From Ruminococcus sp. AM36-2AA (GTDB lineage: Bacteria; Bacillota; Clostridia; Lachnospirales; Lachnospiraceae), in contig NZ_QTYB01000006.1 in the NCBI RefSeq assembly GCF_003461955.1, positions 156,895-220,894 of the forward strand: 64,000 nt of DNA, written 5' to 3'. This document shows, piece after piece, positions 34,811 to 43,110 of this stretch. Each line of letters starts with the position of its first letter. Position 1 is the stretch's first letter. A program made the translations under genes and the position numbers. Below the pieces are notes generated by a model, which had not been told where the DNA came from, searched no databases, and worked only from the letters and a program-made list of their open reading frames with translations.

Positions 34811-34849
34811 AAGATGGTATCAGGAAATTTATCTGGTATCATCTTTTTT
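34811..34849 (+). terminator. Terminator after the Stealth gene
   Basis: Stem AAGATGGTATCAG / CTGGTATCATCTT (two G-T pairs) followed by TTTTTT. Confidence 0.85.
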
Positions 34850-35089
34850 ATATGCACATATTGTTATTTTAATGACAATGCGTGCATCTTTAACACAATT
34901 ATATCTGTTTTATATAAGATAATGGATATTGCACTTGAATTATAGAAATAATATAGAAGATAATTCAAATCCGTATCTAATATGTAAAAAATAAATTTTC
35001 AGAAGAAAGCGAAAAAATCAAATAAGTGTCGTATTATATATGAGGATATTTTTCTAAAAAAGAAAATGTGCAAAACGGAGGGAAGATGT

Positions 35090-35422
35090 ATGAAAAGAAT
35101 ATATGGACTGATCAGAAAACTTGGAGCGACTTCAAAATATAAGGGGTATTTCTTTGTAGCAGAAGCTGTAAAGATTTCCATGCGGCATCAGTATAAACCT
35201 ATGCATATCACAAAAGATATTTATCCATGTCTGGCAACAAAATATAAATCGACTCCTACGAATATAGAACACGATATCCGAACATTGATCAATGTCTGCT
35301 GGGAAGGAAATAAAAGTTTTCTGGATGAGATCGCGGGATATCCTCTGGAATACAAGCCTACCAATAGTCAGTTTATTGATATGCTTGCATATTATTTGAG
35401 AGAAATGGAAGAAGAGAACTGA
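35090..35422 (+). CDS. Stand-alone Spo0A C-terminal DNA-binding domain protein
   Basis: Protein of 110 residues that matches the effector domain of Spo0A over its whole length: IRKLGATSKYKGYFFVAEAV, then ITKDIYPCLATKYKSTPTNIEHDIRTLINVCW (recognition helix region), and KPTNSQFIDMLAYYLRE, the conserved PTNSEFI block. There is no receiver domain upstream; the ATG 35090 is preceded by GGAGGGA at 7 bases and the earlier in-frame ATG at 35066 lacks one. It may compete at 0A boxes or bind related sites without phosphorylation. It converges end to end with a minus-strand gene. Confidence 0.88.
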   Translation: MKRIYGLIRKLGATSKYKGYFFVAEAVKISMRHQYKPMHITKDIYPCLATKYKSTPTNIEHDIRTLINVCWEGNKSFLDEIAGYPLEYKPTNSQFIDMLAYYLREMEEEN

Positions 35423-35926
35423 TCACAGTTTTTCAAAAAGTATCTGATTCTGGTTCAGAAAATGGAGAATCATATCATCCCAGAACTGTTCCGGCTGTTT
35501 GGTCATTAAAAATGTTTTGAGAGAGGTTCCGGTAGTACAAAGAAGCGCGTTATTTTTAAATTGGAGATTTAAGTAGAATCCGTCAATCTGCTCGGAAGAA
35601 ATTCCCAAATCTGTATTTCTCATAGCAGCCTCAATTCCATTACGGCTTAAGTGCAACACAATCTTAAAGCTTAAGGGAGTGCGTTTTCCACGTATTACGG
35701 ACCAGCAGAAAGGTCTGATTTCTTTCCACAGAGAATGGGTCCGTCCATGTTCCGTAAGTTTATTCAGGCTGTCTGTGTCAAAAAAGTCTCTTTGAAGTCT
35801 GCCGTCGATCGTAAATGTGTTGAAGGTTGTTATCGATGCTTCAGACAGGCAGAATTTATCAAATACTTCTCCTATAAAAAGCTTGTTTGTAAAATCCCGG
35901 ATATCTGTGATTTTTAATGCCAGCAT
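35423..35926 (-). CDS. DUF5721-like protein
   Basis: Protein of 167 residues on the minus strand, starting MLALKITDIRDFTNKLFIGEVFDKF, which I associate with the DUF5721 family of Lachnospiraceae (assignment from memory, not certain). It contains the DGRLQRDFF and SFKIVLHLSR patterns, no membrane segment. AAGGAAGTGT precedes the ATG. The stop codon abuts the stop of the Spo0A-like gene with no gap, and no terminator is visible between them, so transcription may run into one another. Function unknown. Confidence 0.75.
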   Translation of the reverse strand: MLALKITDIRDFTNKLFIGEVFDKFCLSEASITTFNTFTIDGRLQRDFFDTDSLNKLTEHGRTHSLWKEIRPFCWSVIRGKRTPLSFKIVLHLSRNGIEAAMRNTDLGISSEQIDGFYLNLQFKNNALLCTTGTSLKTFLMTKQPEQFWDDMILHFLNQNQILFEKL

Positions 35927-36083
35927 GTTACACTTCCTTTCTTGCTTGATTATGTGTAGACATTATAGCGCAGATAACGAAAAAAGGACAGACTTTTTAA
36001 AAAACTCTTTTCAAATACGTATTTATGTGATACCATAGATGTGGTATTGAATACTACATATAATGGAAAAGAGGACGATATAA

Positions 36084-36923
36084 TTGAGTTATAAGATTGC
36101 GATAGATAGCTGCGGAGAACTGCTGAATGAATGGAAAGATGATGAGAGAATTGAAGCTGTTCCGTTAACACTGATGGTTGGTGGCGAGAGCATTATAGAT
36201 GATGAAACTTTTGATCAGAAAGATTTTCTGAAAAAGGTTGCTGCATGCCCGGAATGCCCGAAATCTGCATGCCCGTCTCCGGAACGCTACATGAAAGCTT
36301 ACGAATGTGAAGCAGACCATATTTATGCAGTTACACTTTCTTCTGAACTGAGTGGCTCCTACAACAGTGCGGTTCTTGGAAAGAGTCTGTTTCTGGAGGA
36401 TAACCCCGGGAAAAAAATCCATGTATTTAATTCCAGGTCTGCATCCGGTGGAGAAAGCCTGATTGCCATGAAGATCGTGGAATGCGAAGAAAAGGGACTT
36501 TCTTTTGAGAAAATTATAGAGACTGTAGATAAGTATATTGAAGAAATGAGTACATTTTTCGTACTGGAGAATCTGGAAACTCTGCGTAAGAATGGACGTC
36601 TGAGCAGAGTAAAGGCTCTGGTGGCCAGTGCACTGAAGATCAAACCGGTTATGGGATCTACTCCGGAGGGAAGTATCTGTCAGCTTGATCAGGCCAGAGG
36701 AATGAACAAGGCAATTGTGAAGATGGTGGAACATGTTGGAGAAAAAGGAATCAATATCCATGAAAAGACGGTTGCCATCACACACTGTAACTGTCCGGAA
36801 AGAGCGAAGATGCTGGAAGAAGCTATCCGGGAGAGACTGAATCCTGCGAAGATCGTTGTTATGGATACTGCAGGGGTCAGCAGCATGTATGCAAACGATG
36901 GAGGCGTTATTGTGGCTGTCTGA
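36084..36923 (+). CDS. DegV family fatty-acid-binding protein
   Basis: Protein of 279 residues. Features of the family: short N-terminal SYKIAIDSCGEL, PLTLMVGGESIIDDE, SSELSGSYNSA in the lipid head-binding loop, and NLETLRKNGRLSRVKAL, with a final Gly-rich strand. Members bind a fatty acid and can hand it to the FakA kinase (FakB role); fakA is not in the window. The first strand ends in DSCGEL where many members have DSTADL. TTG 36084 is used as start, with GAGGA eight bases before. An imperfect palindrome ATACCA-N6-TGGTAT lies at about 36030-36047. Confidence 0.88.
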   Translation: MSYKIAIDSCGELLNEWKDDERIEAVPLTLMVGGESIIDDETFDQKDFLKKVAACPECPKSACPSPERYMKAYECEADHIYAVTLSSELSGSYNSAVLGKSLFLEDNPGKKIHVFNSRSASGGESLIAMKIVECEEKGLSFEKIIETVDKYIEEMSTFFVLENLETLRKNGRLSRVKALVASALKIKPVMGSTPEGSICQLDQARGMNKAIVKMVEHVGEKGINIHEKTVAITHCNCPERAKMLEEAIRERLNPAKIVVMDTAGVSSMYANDGGVIVAV

Positions 36924-37055
36924 TCTTATGACAGCAGAAGCTTTTGGTCTGCAGTTCAGAAAATTATCACATTTCTTTCTGGAGTTGCTGCTTTCCTTTT
37001 GAAAACAGATGTGCTATAATAAACGAAGTATTTGAATCGGCAAAGGAGAACAACA

Positions 37056-37310
37056 ATGAGCCAGAAGAAAGTTGACAAATATAAAAACAACAAATTTGGA
37101 CGAAGCAGTGCTCAGAAGAAAGAACGGGTGGAATTTGTTCTTGAGATGGCGGCGTGGATTCTGATCGCAGCACTGTTTGTAGGCTGGATCGGCTATTCCG
37201 CTTACGCGAAGATCCAGGCGAAAGAGGCCAGTGTGAAAGTAGATACAGTAATGGATACATCAGCACTGACAGATTATATTTCAGGATTATCATCAGACAG
37301 CGCCGAGTAA
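37056..37310 (+). CDS. Small single-pass membrane protein
   Basis: Protein of 84 residues. Highly basic N-terminus (MSQKKVDKYKNNKFG), a hydrophobic helix at about 31-52 (FVLEMAAWILIAALFVGWIGYS) and a polar C-terminus of about 30 residues outside, by the positive-inside rule. ATG 37056 follows AAAGGAG. A TATAAT box lies at 37014-37019. No family recognised; no link to DegV is evident besides neighbourhood. Confidence 0.8.
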   Translation: MSQKKVDKYKNNKFGRSSAQKKERVEFVLEMAAWILIAALFVGWIGYSAYAKIQAKEASVKVDTVMDTSALTDYISGLSSDSAE

Positions 37311-37395
37311 GGGATTATTTGACCGGATCAGGCAGCGAAGGCAGATTACAGATATTTGTTTGACGACAGTGACAGAAATAGCTAAAAATGAAGAG

Positions 37396-37436
37396 ATCTC
37401 CAGGATGTATAAATGAGCATCCCGGAGATTTTTTTG
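37396..37436 (+). terminator. Terminator on the plus strand before csp
   Basis: Stem ATCTCCAGGATG / CATCCCGGAGAT, loop of 10 bases and a run of T. Confidence 0.9.
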
Positions 37437-37453
37437 TATAGAATAATATAATA

Positions 37454-37488
37454 AAAAAACAGGTCTGCTCTGGAGCAAACCTGTTTTG
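37454..37488 (-). terminator. Terminator of csp (minus strand)
   Basis: AACAGGT/ACCTGTT stem with inner GCTC/GAGC; on the minus strand it is followed by a T-run (A-run at 37454-37459 on +). Confidence 0.9.
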
Positions 37489-37527
37489 ACTTATACGTTT
37501 CTTATGGTTATAGATTTATCTGGTAAA

Positions 37528-37728
37528 TTATAACTTTGTAACGTTAGCAGCCTGCATTCCGCGAGCGCCTTCTGTTAAGTCGTAGGATACAGCCTGTCCC
37601 TCTTCAAGAGATTTGAAGCCTTCACCGTTGATTGCGGAGAAATGTACGAATACATCCTGTCCGTCCTCACCTGTGATAAAACCATAACCTTTTTCTGCGT
37701 TGAACCACTTTACAGTTCCCTTGTTCAT
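37528..37728 (-). CDS. Cold shock protein of the CspA family
   Basis: Protein of 66 residues, the standard length. RNP1 [10 protein letters not shown] and RNP2 VFVHFSAI are present, as is the N-terminal [11 protein letters not shown]. It binds single-stranded nucleic acids and melts mRNA structure at low temperature. Strand opposite to nearly all neighbours; has a strong AGGTAACACAAA leader and a terminator. The 120-base leader contains a hairpin with T-run (37784-37845), which could regulate it. Confidence 0.95.
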   Translation of the reverse strand: MNKGTVKWFNAEKGYGFITGEDGQDVFVHFSAINGEGFKSLEEGQAVSYDLTEGARGMQAANVTKL

Positions 37729-37783
37729 TTTGTGTTACCTCCATAGAAATAAAAAAGTTAAAATAGCCTTCTGATGATAATAA

Positions 37784-37845
37784 AAAATCACCAGATTTTA
37801 CAGACTATATTCATGTAAATATAATCTCTAAAAACTAGTGATTTT
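37784..37845 (-). promoter_or_regulatory. Terminator-like hairpin in the csp leader
   Basis: On the minus strand AAAATCACTAG pairs with CTGGTGATTTT and is followed by further T. It lies 55 bases before the csp start. This could be an attenuator or a cold-responsive RNA element; no experimental basis here. Confidence 0.5.
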
Positions 37846-37985
37846 ACATTAAATATCTTGCCATGTTCTGATTATATAACCCGTGTTTTGAAATGTCAAG
37901 GAGAAAATTCCGGCAATTTCAGTACATAAAACAGGACTGAATGGCTTTGTAAAAAAATTCTTTATAAAAAGAGAATTTTCGTGTA

Positions 37986-37994
37986 TGATATAAT
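37986..37994 (+). promoter_or_regulatory. Extended -10 promoter of pyrC
   Basis: TGATATAAT gives an extended -10 (TG at 37986-37987, TATAAT 37989-37994). No good -35 box was found. The 59-base leader has no PyrR-type terminator pair. Confidence 0.55.
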
Positions 37995-38053
37995 AGAATG
38001 TAAGCGGATTGAAATATCCACTTGATAAAAACCAGGATGAGAGGAGAACATAA

Positions 38054-39346
38054 ATGGGGATTCTGATTCGAGGAGGCCGGATCGTGGATGCGGCCACAGA
38101 TACGGATAAAACAGGCGACATTTATCTGGAAGACGGGATCATCACGGAAATAGGGCAGAAGCTGAAAAAGAAAGATGGAGACCGTGTGATTGATGCAAAA
38201 GGAAAGCTGGTCATGCCGGGAATCATCGACCTTCATGTCCATTTTCGTGATCCGGGACAGACACATAAGGAAGACATTATGAGCGGTGCGGCGGCAGCTG
38301 CCCATGGAGGTGTGACAACAGTAGTTGCCATGCCAAATACAACTCCTACCATTGATAATCCGGACAGAGTAAATTATGTACATAATAAAGCGGCCCAGGT
38401 TTCCGGCATTCATGTGCTTCAGGCAGGTGCTGCCACGAAGGGTGAGAAGGGAACGGAGCTTTCGGATATCGCAGGAATGGTAAAGGCCGGTATCCCGGCA
38501 GTTTCCGAAGATGGTAAATCAGTGATGAATACAGCACTCTGTAAAGAAGCAATGAAAATTGCAGCAGAATGCGGAGTTCCGTTCTTTGATCACTGCGAAG
38601 ATATTGATCTGCGTGGGGACGGCTGTATGAACGATGACGAAAATGCCAGAAGACTGGGGCTTCCGGGAATCTGCAATGCGGTGGAGGATACCATCACGGC
38701 CAGAGATATCATTCTGGCGCTGGAAACAGGTGTGCATCTTCACCTCTGCCATTGTTCCACTTATGGTGATGCCGAGATGATGAAGTTCGTAAAAGAAAAA
38801 GGATATGATAATATCACGGCAGAAGTGTGCCCTCACCATTTTATCCTTTCATCTGATGATATAAAAACCGATGATCCGAATTACAAGATGAATCCGCCTC
38901 TTCGTACACCGAAGGATGTGGAAGCGCTGAAACAGGGGTTGAAAGATGGCACCATTGAGGTAATCAGTACAGATCACGCACCACACAGTGCAGAGGAAAA
39001 AACAGGTTCCATGAAGAATACGCCATTTGGAATCGTAGGACTTGAGACAAGCCTTCCGCTTACCTACACAGAGCTGGTAGAAAAAGGTGTGATTACATTA
39101 AAACAGATGGTGGAGAAGATGTGCCTGAACCCTGCAAAGATTCTGGGACTCGAAAGCGGAACGTTGCAGGAAGGCCACCCGGCAGATGTGATTATTGTAG
39201 ATACGGAGCAGGAGTATACTATCGATAAAAATAAATTTGTTTCCAAAGGTCACAATACGCCATTTGACGGATGGAAAGTAAAGGGAAAAGTTCTTTATAC
39301 CATCTGTGACGGAAAAATTATATTTGAAAATCAGGAGGAGAAATAA
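38054..39346 (+). CDS. pyrC: Dihydroorotase
   Basis: Class I dihydroorotase of 430 residues, closing carbamoyl aspartate to dihydroorotate. Metal-binding DLHVHFRDPGQTHKEDI, then MPNTTPTIDN, HLCHCSTYGDAEM and ISTDHAPHSAEEK with the catalytic Asp. ATG follows GAGAGGAG. First gene of pyrC-pyrF-pyrK-pyrD; pyrB, carA and carB are not in the window. PyrF starts 2 bases later, so the operon is tight. Confidence 0.95.
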   Translation: MGILIRGGRIVDAATDTDKTGDIYLEDGIITEIGQKLKKKDGDRVIDAKGKLVMPGIIDLHVHFRDPGQTHKEDIMSGAAAAAHGGVTTVVAMPNTTPTIDNPDRVNYVHNKAAQVSGIHVLQAGAATKGEKGTELSDIAGMVKAGIPAVSEDGKSVMNTALCKEAMKIAAECGVPFFDHCEDIDLRGDGCMNDDENARRLGLPGICNAVEDTITARDIILALETGVHLHLCHCSTYGDAEMMKFVKEKGYDNITAEVCPHHFILSSDDIKTDDPNYKMNPPLRTPKDVEALKQGLKDGTIEVISTDHAPHSAEEKTGSMKNTPFGIVGLETSLPLTYTELVEKGVITLKQMVEKMCLNPAKILGLESGTLQEGHPADVIIVDTEQEYTIDKNKFVSKGHNTPFDGWKVKGKVLYTICDGKIIFENQEEK

Positions 39347-39348
39347 TC

Positions 39349-40275
39349 ATGATTAACAAACTGATCAGCAACATTCGCAAAACAAATGCACCAATCGTTG
39401 TAGGACTGGACCCTATGCTGAATTATATTCCGGAACATATCCAGAAGAAGGCTTTTGCAGAGTTCGGGGAAACCTTGGAAGGTGCTGCAGAAGCTATCTG
39501 GCAGTATAACAAAGGAATTGTAGATGCAACATATGATCTGATCCCGGCAGTAAAACCACAGATCGCCATGTATGAGCAGTTTGGTATCCCGGGACTGATT
39601 GCATACAAGAAAACGGTTGATTACTGTAAATCCAAAGATCTGGTTGTGATCGGTGATATCAAGAGAGGTGATATCGGATCTACATCTGCAGCCTATGCAG
39701 TTGGACATCTGGGACAGGTTCAGGTAGGTTCCAGGAAATATGCAGGCTTTGACGAGGACTTTGCTACAGTAAATCCATACCTTGGTTCTGATGGTGTGAA
39801 ACCGTTCATGGATATCTGCAAAGAGGAGAAAAAAGGTATTTTTGTTCTGGTAAAAACTTCCAACCCGTCAAGCGGTGAGTTCCAGGATCGTGTTATTGAT
39901 GGCCGTCCGCTCTATGAGCTGGTAGGCGAGAAAGTTGCACAGTGGGGCGATGAGCTTGTGGGCGACGAATACAGTTATGTAGGCGCTGTTGTAGGTGCAA
40001 CTTATCCGGAAATGGGAAAAGTATTAAGAAAAATCATGCCGAAGACATTTATCCTTGTTCCTGGATATGGGGCACAGGGTGGAAAAGGAGCAGATCTTGT
40101 CCATTTCTTTAATGAAGACGGACTTGGAGCTATTGTAAACTCTTCCAGAGGAATCATTGCTGCATACAAGCAGGAAAAATATAAAGAGTTTGGTGCTGAA
40201 AATTACGCAGATGCCTCCAGAGCGGCTGTAAAAGATATGATCGCGGACATCAGCGGCGCACTGGAGAACAGATAA
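39349..40275 (+). CDS. pyrF: Orotidine 5'-phosphate decarboxylase, type 2
   Basis: Protein of 308 residues, the longer type 2 class. Active-site loop VVIGDIKRGDIGSTSAAY (Asp-Lys-x-x-Asp), AVKPQIAMYEQFG, VKTSNPSS and the C-terminal phosphate-binding GYGAQGGKG with SSRGII. It makes UMP from OMP. Two bases separate it from pyrC and 15 from pyrK. AGGAGGAG sits at the end of pyrC. Confidence 0.95.
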   Translation: MINKLISNIRKTNAPIVVGLDPMLNYIPEHIQKKAFAEFGETLEGAAEAIWQYNKGIVDATYDLIPAVKPQIAMYEQFGIPGLIAYKKTVDYCKSKDLVVIGDIKRGDIGSTSAAYAVGHLGQVQVGSRKYAGFDEDFATVNPYLGSDGVKPFMDICKEEKKGIFVLVKTSNPSSGEFQDRVIDGRPLYELVGEKVAQWGDELVGDEYSYVGAVVGATYPEMGKVLRKIMPKTFILVPGYGAQGGKGADLVHFFNEDGLGAIVNSSRGIIAAYKQEKYKEFGAENYADASRAAVKDMIADISGALENR

Positions 40276-40290
40276 TACAGGAGGCATTTT

Positions 40291-41085
40291 ATGAGCACAT
40301 CAGAAAATAAGAAAACAAAAAAGTCCTGTAAGATTCTAAGCCAGGAATGTATAGGTACAGATATCTACAGCATGTGGCTGGATGCAGGGGAAATTGGGAA
40401 AAATGCAGTGCCGGGACAGTTTGTATCTCTTTACAGCCGTAACGGCAGCAAACTTCTTCCGAGGCCGATCAGTCTCTGTGAGATCAATAAAGAAGAGGGA
40501 AAACTGAGACTGGTATATCGTGTTACAGGCAAAGGTACCGGCACAGAAGAATTTTCCAGACTTCATGCAGGAGTACCTGTTGAGACACTGGGACCTCTTG
40601 GAAATGGCTTTCCGCTGGATGCGGTGAAAGGCAAAAAAGTATTTCTCATGGGTGGTGGAATCGGAATCCCGCCGATGCTGGAAACTGCAAAACAGCTGGA
40701 TGCAGAGAAGATCATGGTTCTCGGATACAGGGATGAGCTGTTTTTAAATAAGGAATTTGAGGCTTACGGAGATGTCTATATTGCAACAGAAGATGGCTCT
40801 GCCGGAACAAAGGGAAATGTCATGGATGCCATCCGTGAGAATGGCCTTGAAGCAGATGCGATCTTTGCCTGCGGACCGGCACCGATGCTCCGTGCCATCA
40901 AGGCATATGCGCTTGAAAAGGGTATTCCCTGCTGGATTTCCATGGAAGAGCGCATGGCCTGTGGTGTAGGGGCGTGCCTTGCCTGTGTATGCAAATCCAA
41001 AGATGTAGATTCCCATTCCCATGTGCATAACAAGAGAGTATGTAAAGATGGACCGGTGTTCTTAAGTACGGAGGTAGAGTTATGA
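40291..41085 (+). CDS. pyrK: Dihydroorotate dehydrogenase electron transfer subunit
   Basis: Protein of 264 residues. FAD-binding LPRPISLCEI, GTGTEEF, NAD-binding GGGIGIPPM, and a C-terminal [2Fe-2S] cluster with four cysteines in ACGVGACLACVC and RVCKDGPVF. Passes electrons between NAD and the catalytic PyrD subunit in class 1B enzymes. Overlaps pyrD by four bases (ATGA). A His/Ser-rich stretch DSHSHVHNK lies between the third and fourth cysteines. Confidence 0.95.
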   Translation: MSTSENKKTKKSCKILSQECIGTDIYSMWLDAGEIGKNAVPGQFVSLYSRNGSKLLPRPISLCEINKEEGKLRLVYRVTGKGTGTEEFSRLHAGVPVETLGPLGNGFPLDAVKGKKVFLMGGGIGIPPMLETAKQLDAEKIMVLGYRDELFLNKEFEAYGDVYIATEDGSAGTKGNVMDAIRENGLEADAIFACGPAPMLRAIKAYALEKGIPCWISMEERMACGVGACLACVCKSKDVDSHSHVHNKRVCKDGPVFLSTEVEL

Positions 41086-41987
41086 GCAGAATGAAGGTAA
41101 ATCTTGCCGGCGTAGAGCTTAAGAATCCGGTAATGACAGCGTCCGGAACATTTGGTTCCGGAGCGGAATACAGTGAATTTGTGGACCTGAATAAACTTGG
41201 CGCGGTTGTGACAAAAGGTGTGGCCAATGTACCGTGGCCGGGAAATCCTACACCAAGGGTGACTGAAACAGCGTCCGGAATGCTCAATGCCATCGGCCTT
41301 CAGAATCCGGGAATCGATGTATTCTGTGAGAGAGATATTCCGTTCCTTAAGAAATATGACACAAAGATCATTGTCAATGTCTGCGGAAAATCCACGAAGG
41401 ATTACTGTGAGGTTGTGGAACGCCTTGGAAATGAGCCTGTGGACATGCTGGAGATCAATGTTTCCTGTCCGAATGTCAAGGAAGGCGGGATTGCCTTTGG
41501 CCAGAATCCGAAAGCTCTTGAAGACATTACGAAAGAAGTTAAGAAATATGCAAAACAGCCGGTGATCATGAAGCTGAGCCCCAATGTTACCGATATTACC
41601 GAGATGGCGAAAGCAGCAGAAGCCGGTGGTGCAGATGTGCTTTCCCTGATCAATACTCTGACAGGAATGAAGATCGATATCAACCGTCGTACATTTGCGC
41701 TGGCAAATAAAACAGGCGGAATGTCCGGCCCTGCAGTAAAACCGGTCGCTGTCCGCATGGTATATCAGGTGGCAAATGCGGTATCCCTTCCGATCATCGG
41801 GATGGGTGGTATCGCAACCTGTGAGGATGCACTGGAGTTTATCATGGCAGGCGCTACTGCCGTATCTGTGGGAACCGCAAACTTTTTCAATCCTTATGCA
41901 ACAGAAGAAATTGCGGAGGGAATCCAGGCATTTCTTGAAAAAGAGAAGGTTGAAGATATCAATGAACTGATCGGTGTGGTGAAATAA
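41082..41987 (+). CDS. pyrD: Dihydroorotate dehydrogenase, class 1B catalytic subunit
   Basis: FMN-binding enzyme of 301 residues. ASGTFGSGAEY, KGVANVPWPGNPTPR, NAIGLQNPGI, the catalytic cysteine in EINVSCPNVKEGG, and FMN phosphate motifs GMGGIAT and AGATAVSVGTANF. Partner PyrK is encoded directly upstream with an ATGA overlap, so both subunits are made in balance. The enzyme uses NAD as acceptor through PyrK. Confidence 0.96.
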   Translation: MSRMKVNLAGVELKNPVMTASGTFGSGAEYSEFVDLNKLGAVVTKGVANVPWPGNPTPRVTETASGMLNAIGLQNPGIDVFCERDIPFLKKYDTKIIVNVCGKSTKDYCEVVERLGNEPVDMLEINVSCPNVKEGGIAFGQNPKALEDITKEVKKYAKQPVIMKLSPNVTDITEMAKAAEAGGADVLSLINTLTGMKIDINRRTFALANKTGGMSGPAVKPVAVRMVYQVANAVSLPIIGMGGIATCEDALEFIMAGATAVSVGTANFFNPYATEEIAEGIQAFLEKEKVEDINELIGVVK

Positions 41988-42003
41988 CGGGAATTTCCAT
42001 AAT

Positions 42004-42032
42004 TTGCAATTCTGTTATACATATGTTAGAAT
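42004..42032 (+). promoter_or_regulatory. Probable promoter of pyrE
   Basis: TTGCAA (42004-42009), 17-base spacer, TAGAAT (42027-42032), in the 145-base gap after pyrD. Confidence 0.6.
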
Positions 42033-42068
42033 GAACGCGGATAAGCAAAGTGATTGCACACACGAATC

Positions 42069-42103
42069 ACAGCAGAACAAAGAATGAATATCCGTTTTGC
42101 TGT
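42069..42103 (+). other. Hairpin in the pyrE leader
   Basis: ACAGCAGAAC pairs with GTTTTGCTGT (one G-T pair), loop of 15 bases. No T-run follows; role unknown. Confidence 0.4.
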
Positions 42104-42132
42104 GTACATGAAAAATATGGAGGATTAAATAA

Positions 42133-42807
42133 ATGGAACAGTATAAGCAGGAATTTATTGAGTTTATGATCGACTGTAATGTCCTGAAATTTGGAGATTT
42201 TACTACGAAATCGGGAAGAAAAACACCATTTTTTGTAAATACAGGATTTTACCGCACCGGTGCACAGCTTCGTAAGCTGGGCCAGTATTACGCAAAAGCG
42301 ATCGAGAGCAAATTCGGACTGGATTTTGATGTGCTGTTTGGACCGGCATATAAAGGAATTCCTCTTTCTGTGGCAACAACCATGGAAATCAGTGAAATGT
42401 ACGGAAAGGATATCCGTTACTGTTCTAACCGTAAGGAAGTAAAAGACCACGGAGATAAGGGAATCCTTCTTGGCAGCCCGATCCAGGATGGGGATAAAGT
42501 AGTGATCATTGAGGACGTTACGACTGCCGGAACATCCATTAAGGAAACACTTCCGATTATCAAAGCACAGGGAGATGTAGATCCGATCGGTCTTGTGGTT
42601 TCTGTTGACCGTATGGAACGTGGTCAGGGAACCAAGAGCGCTCTGAAAGAGATTGAAGAGAATTATGGTCTTCAGACTACAGCAATTGTAACCATGGCGG
42701 AGGTGGTTGAGCACCTCTACAATAAAGAATACAAAGGCCGTGTTGTGATCGATGATAAGCTGAAAGCAGCCATCGATGCATATTATGAGCAGTACGGTGC
42801 AGAATAA
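42133..42807 (+). CDS. pyrE: Orotate phosphoribosyltransferase
   Basis: Protein of 224 residues that joins orotate to PRPP. N-terminal LKFGDFTTKSGRKTPFFVNTG, the catalytic KxxKxHG-like RKEVKDHGDKG, and the PRPP motif VVIIEDVTTAGTSIKE. Follows the rest of the pyrimidine genes after a gap with its own promoter and a hairpin; a weak stem (42838-42861) follows. GGAGG site before the ATG. Confidence 0.95.
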   Translation: MEQYKQEFIEFMIDCNVLKFGDFTTKSGRKTPFFVNTGFYRTGAQLRKLGQYYAKAIESKFGLDFDVLFGPAYKGIPLSVATTMEISEMYGKDIRYCSNRKEVKDHGDKGILLGSPIQDGDKVVIIEDVTTAGTSIKETLPIIKAQGDVDPIGLVVSVDRMERGQGTKSALKEIEENYGLQTTAIVTMAEVVEHLYNKEYKGRVVIDDKLKAAIDAYYEQYGAE

Positions 42808-42837
42808 TACTGGTACAGAATATCATAATAAAAGAGC

Positions 42838-42861
42838 AGCGGATTCCGAATGTCCGCTTTT
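42838..42861 (+). terminator. Weak terminator-like stem after pyrE
   Basis: AGCGGA/TCCGCT around a 9-base loop, then TTTT. It directly precedes the ribosome site of the next small gene. Confidence 0.4.
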
Positions 42862-42880
42862 ACTGGGAGGACACAGACTT

Positions 42881-43033
42881 ATGAATGAAAAAATTTATAA
42901 AACCATGGCGAGCAGCGGGGCGGGAAGTCTTGCACTCGGTATTGTCGTTCTGGTGACGGGACTTGTCACAGGGATTCTGATGATCGTGAACGGTGCGAGA
43001 CTGCTCAAAAGAAAATCAGAGATTTTGATCTAG
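42881..43033 (+). CDS. 50-residue membrane protein
   Basis: ATG 42881 follows GGGAGG. The protein has one or two hydrophobic helices (SGAGSLALGIVVLVTGLVTG and ILMIVNGARLLKR) with a basic end. The glycine pattern suggests tight helix packing. No family recognised. It may be a regulatory small protein in the membrane; nothing in the context fixes it. Confidence 0.7.
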   Translation: MNEKIYKTMASSGAGSLALGIVVLVTGLVTGILMIVNGARLLKRKSEILI

Positions 43034-43053
43034 GAAAAATATAAACAAAAATT

Positions 43054-43089
43054 CCGGAAAGCCGCACTCTGTTTCGTGTGGCTTTTCGG
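43054..43089 (+). terminator. Stem-loop after the 50-residue gene
   Basis: CCGGAAAGCCGCAC / GTGTGGCTTTTCGG, a 14-bp stem with one G-T pair and loop TCTGTTTC. T-run is inside the stem, so termination would be weak. Confidence 0.55.
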
Positions 43090-43110
43090 GCATTTAAGCA
43101 GGGGAGAATA

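Noticed and set aside
37995..38053. PyrR-dependent attenuator before pyrC
   Set aside because: The leader of 59 bases contains only a small stem and no terminator/antiterminator pair.
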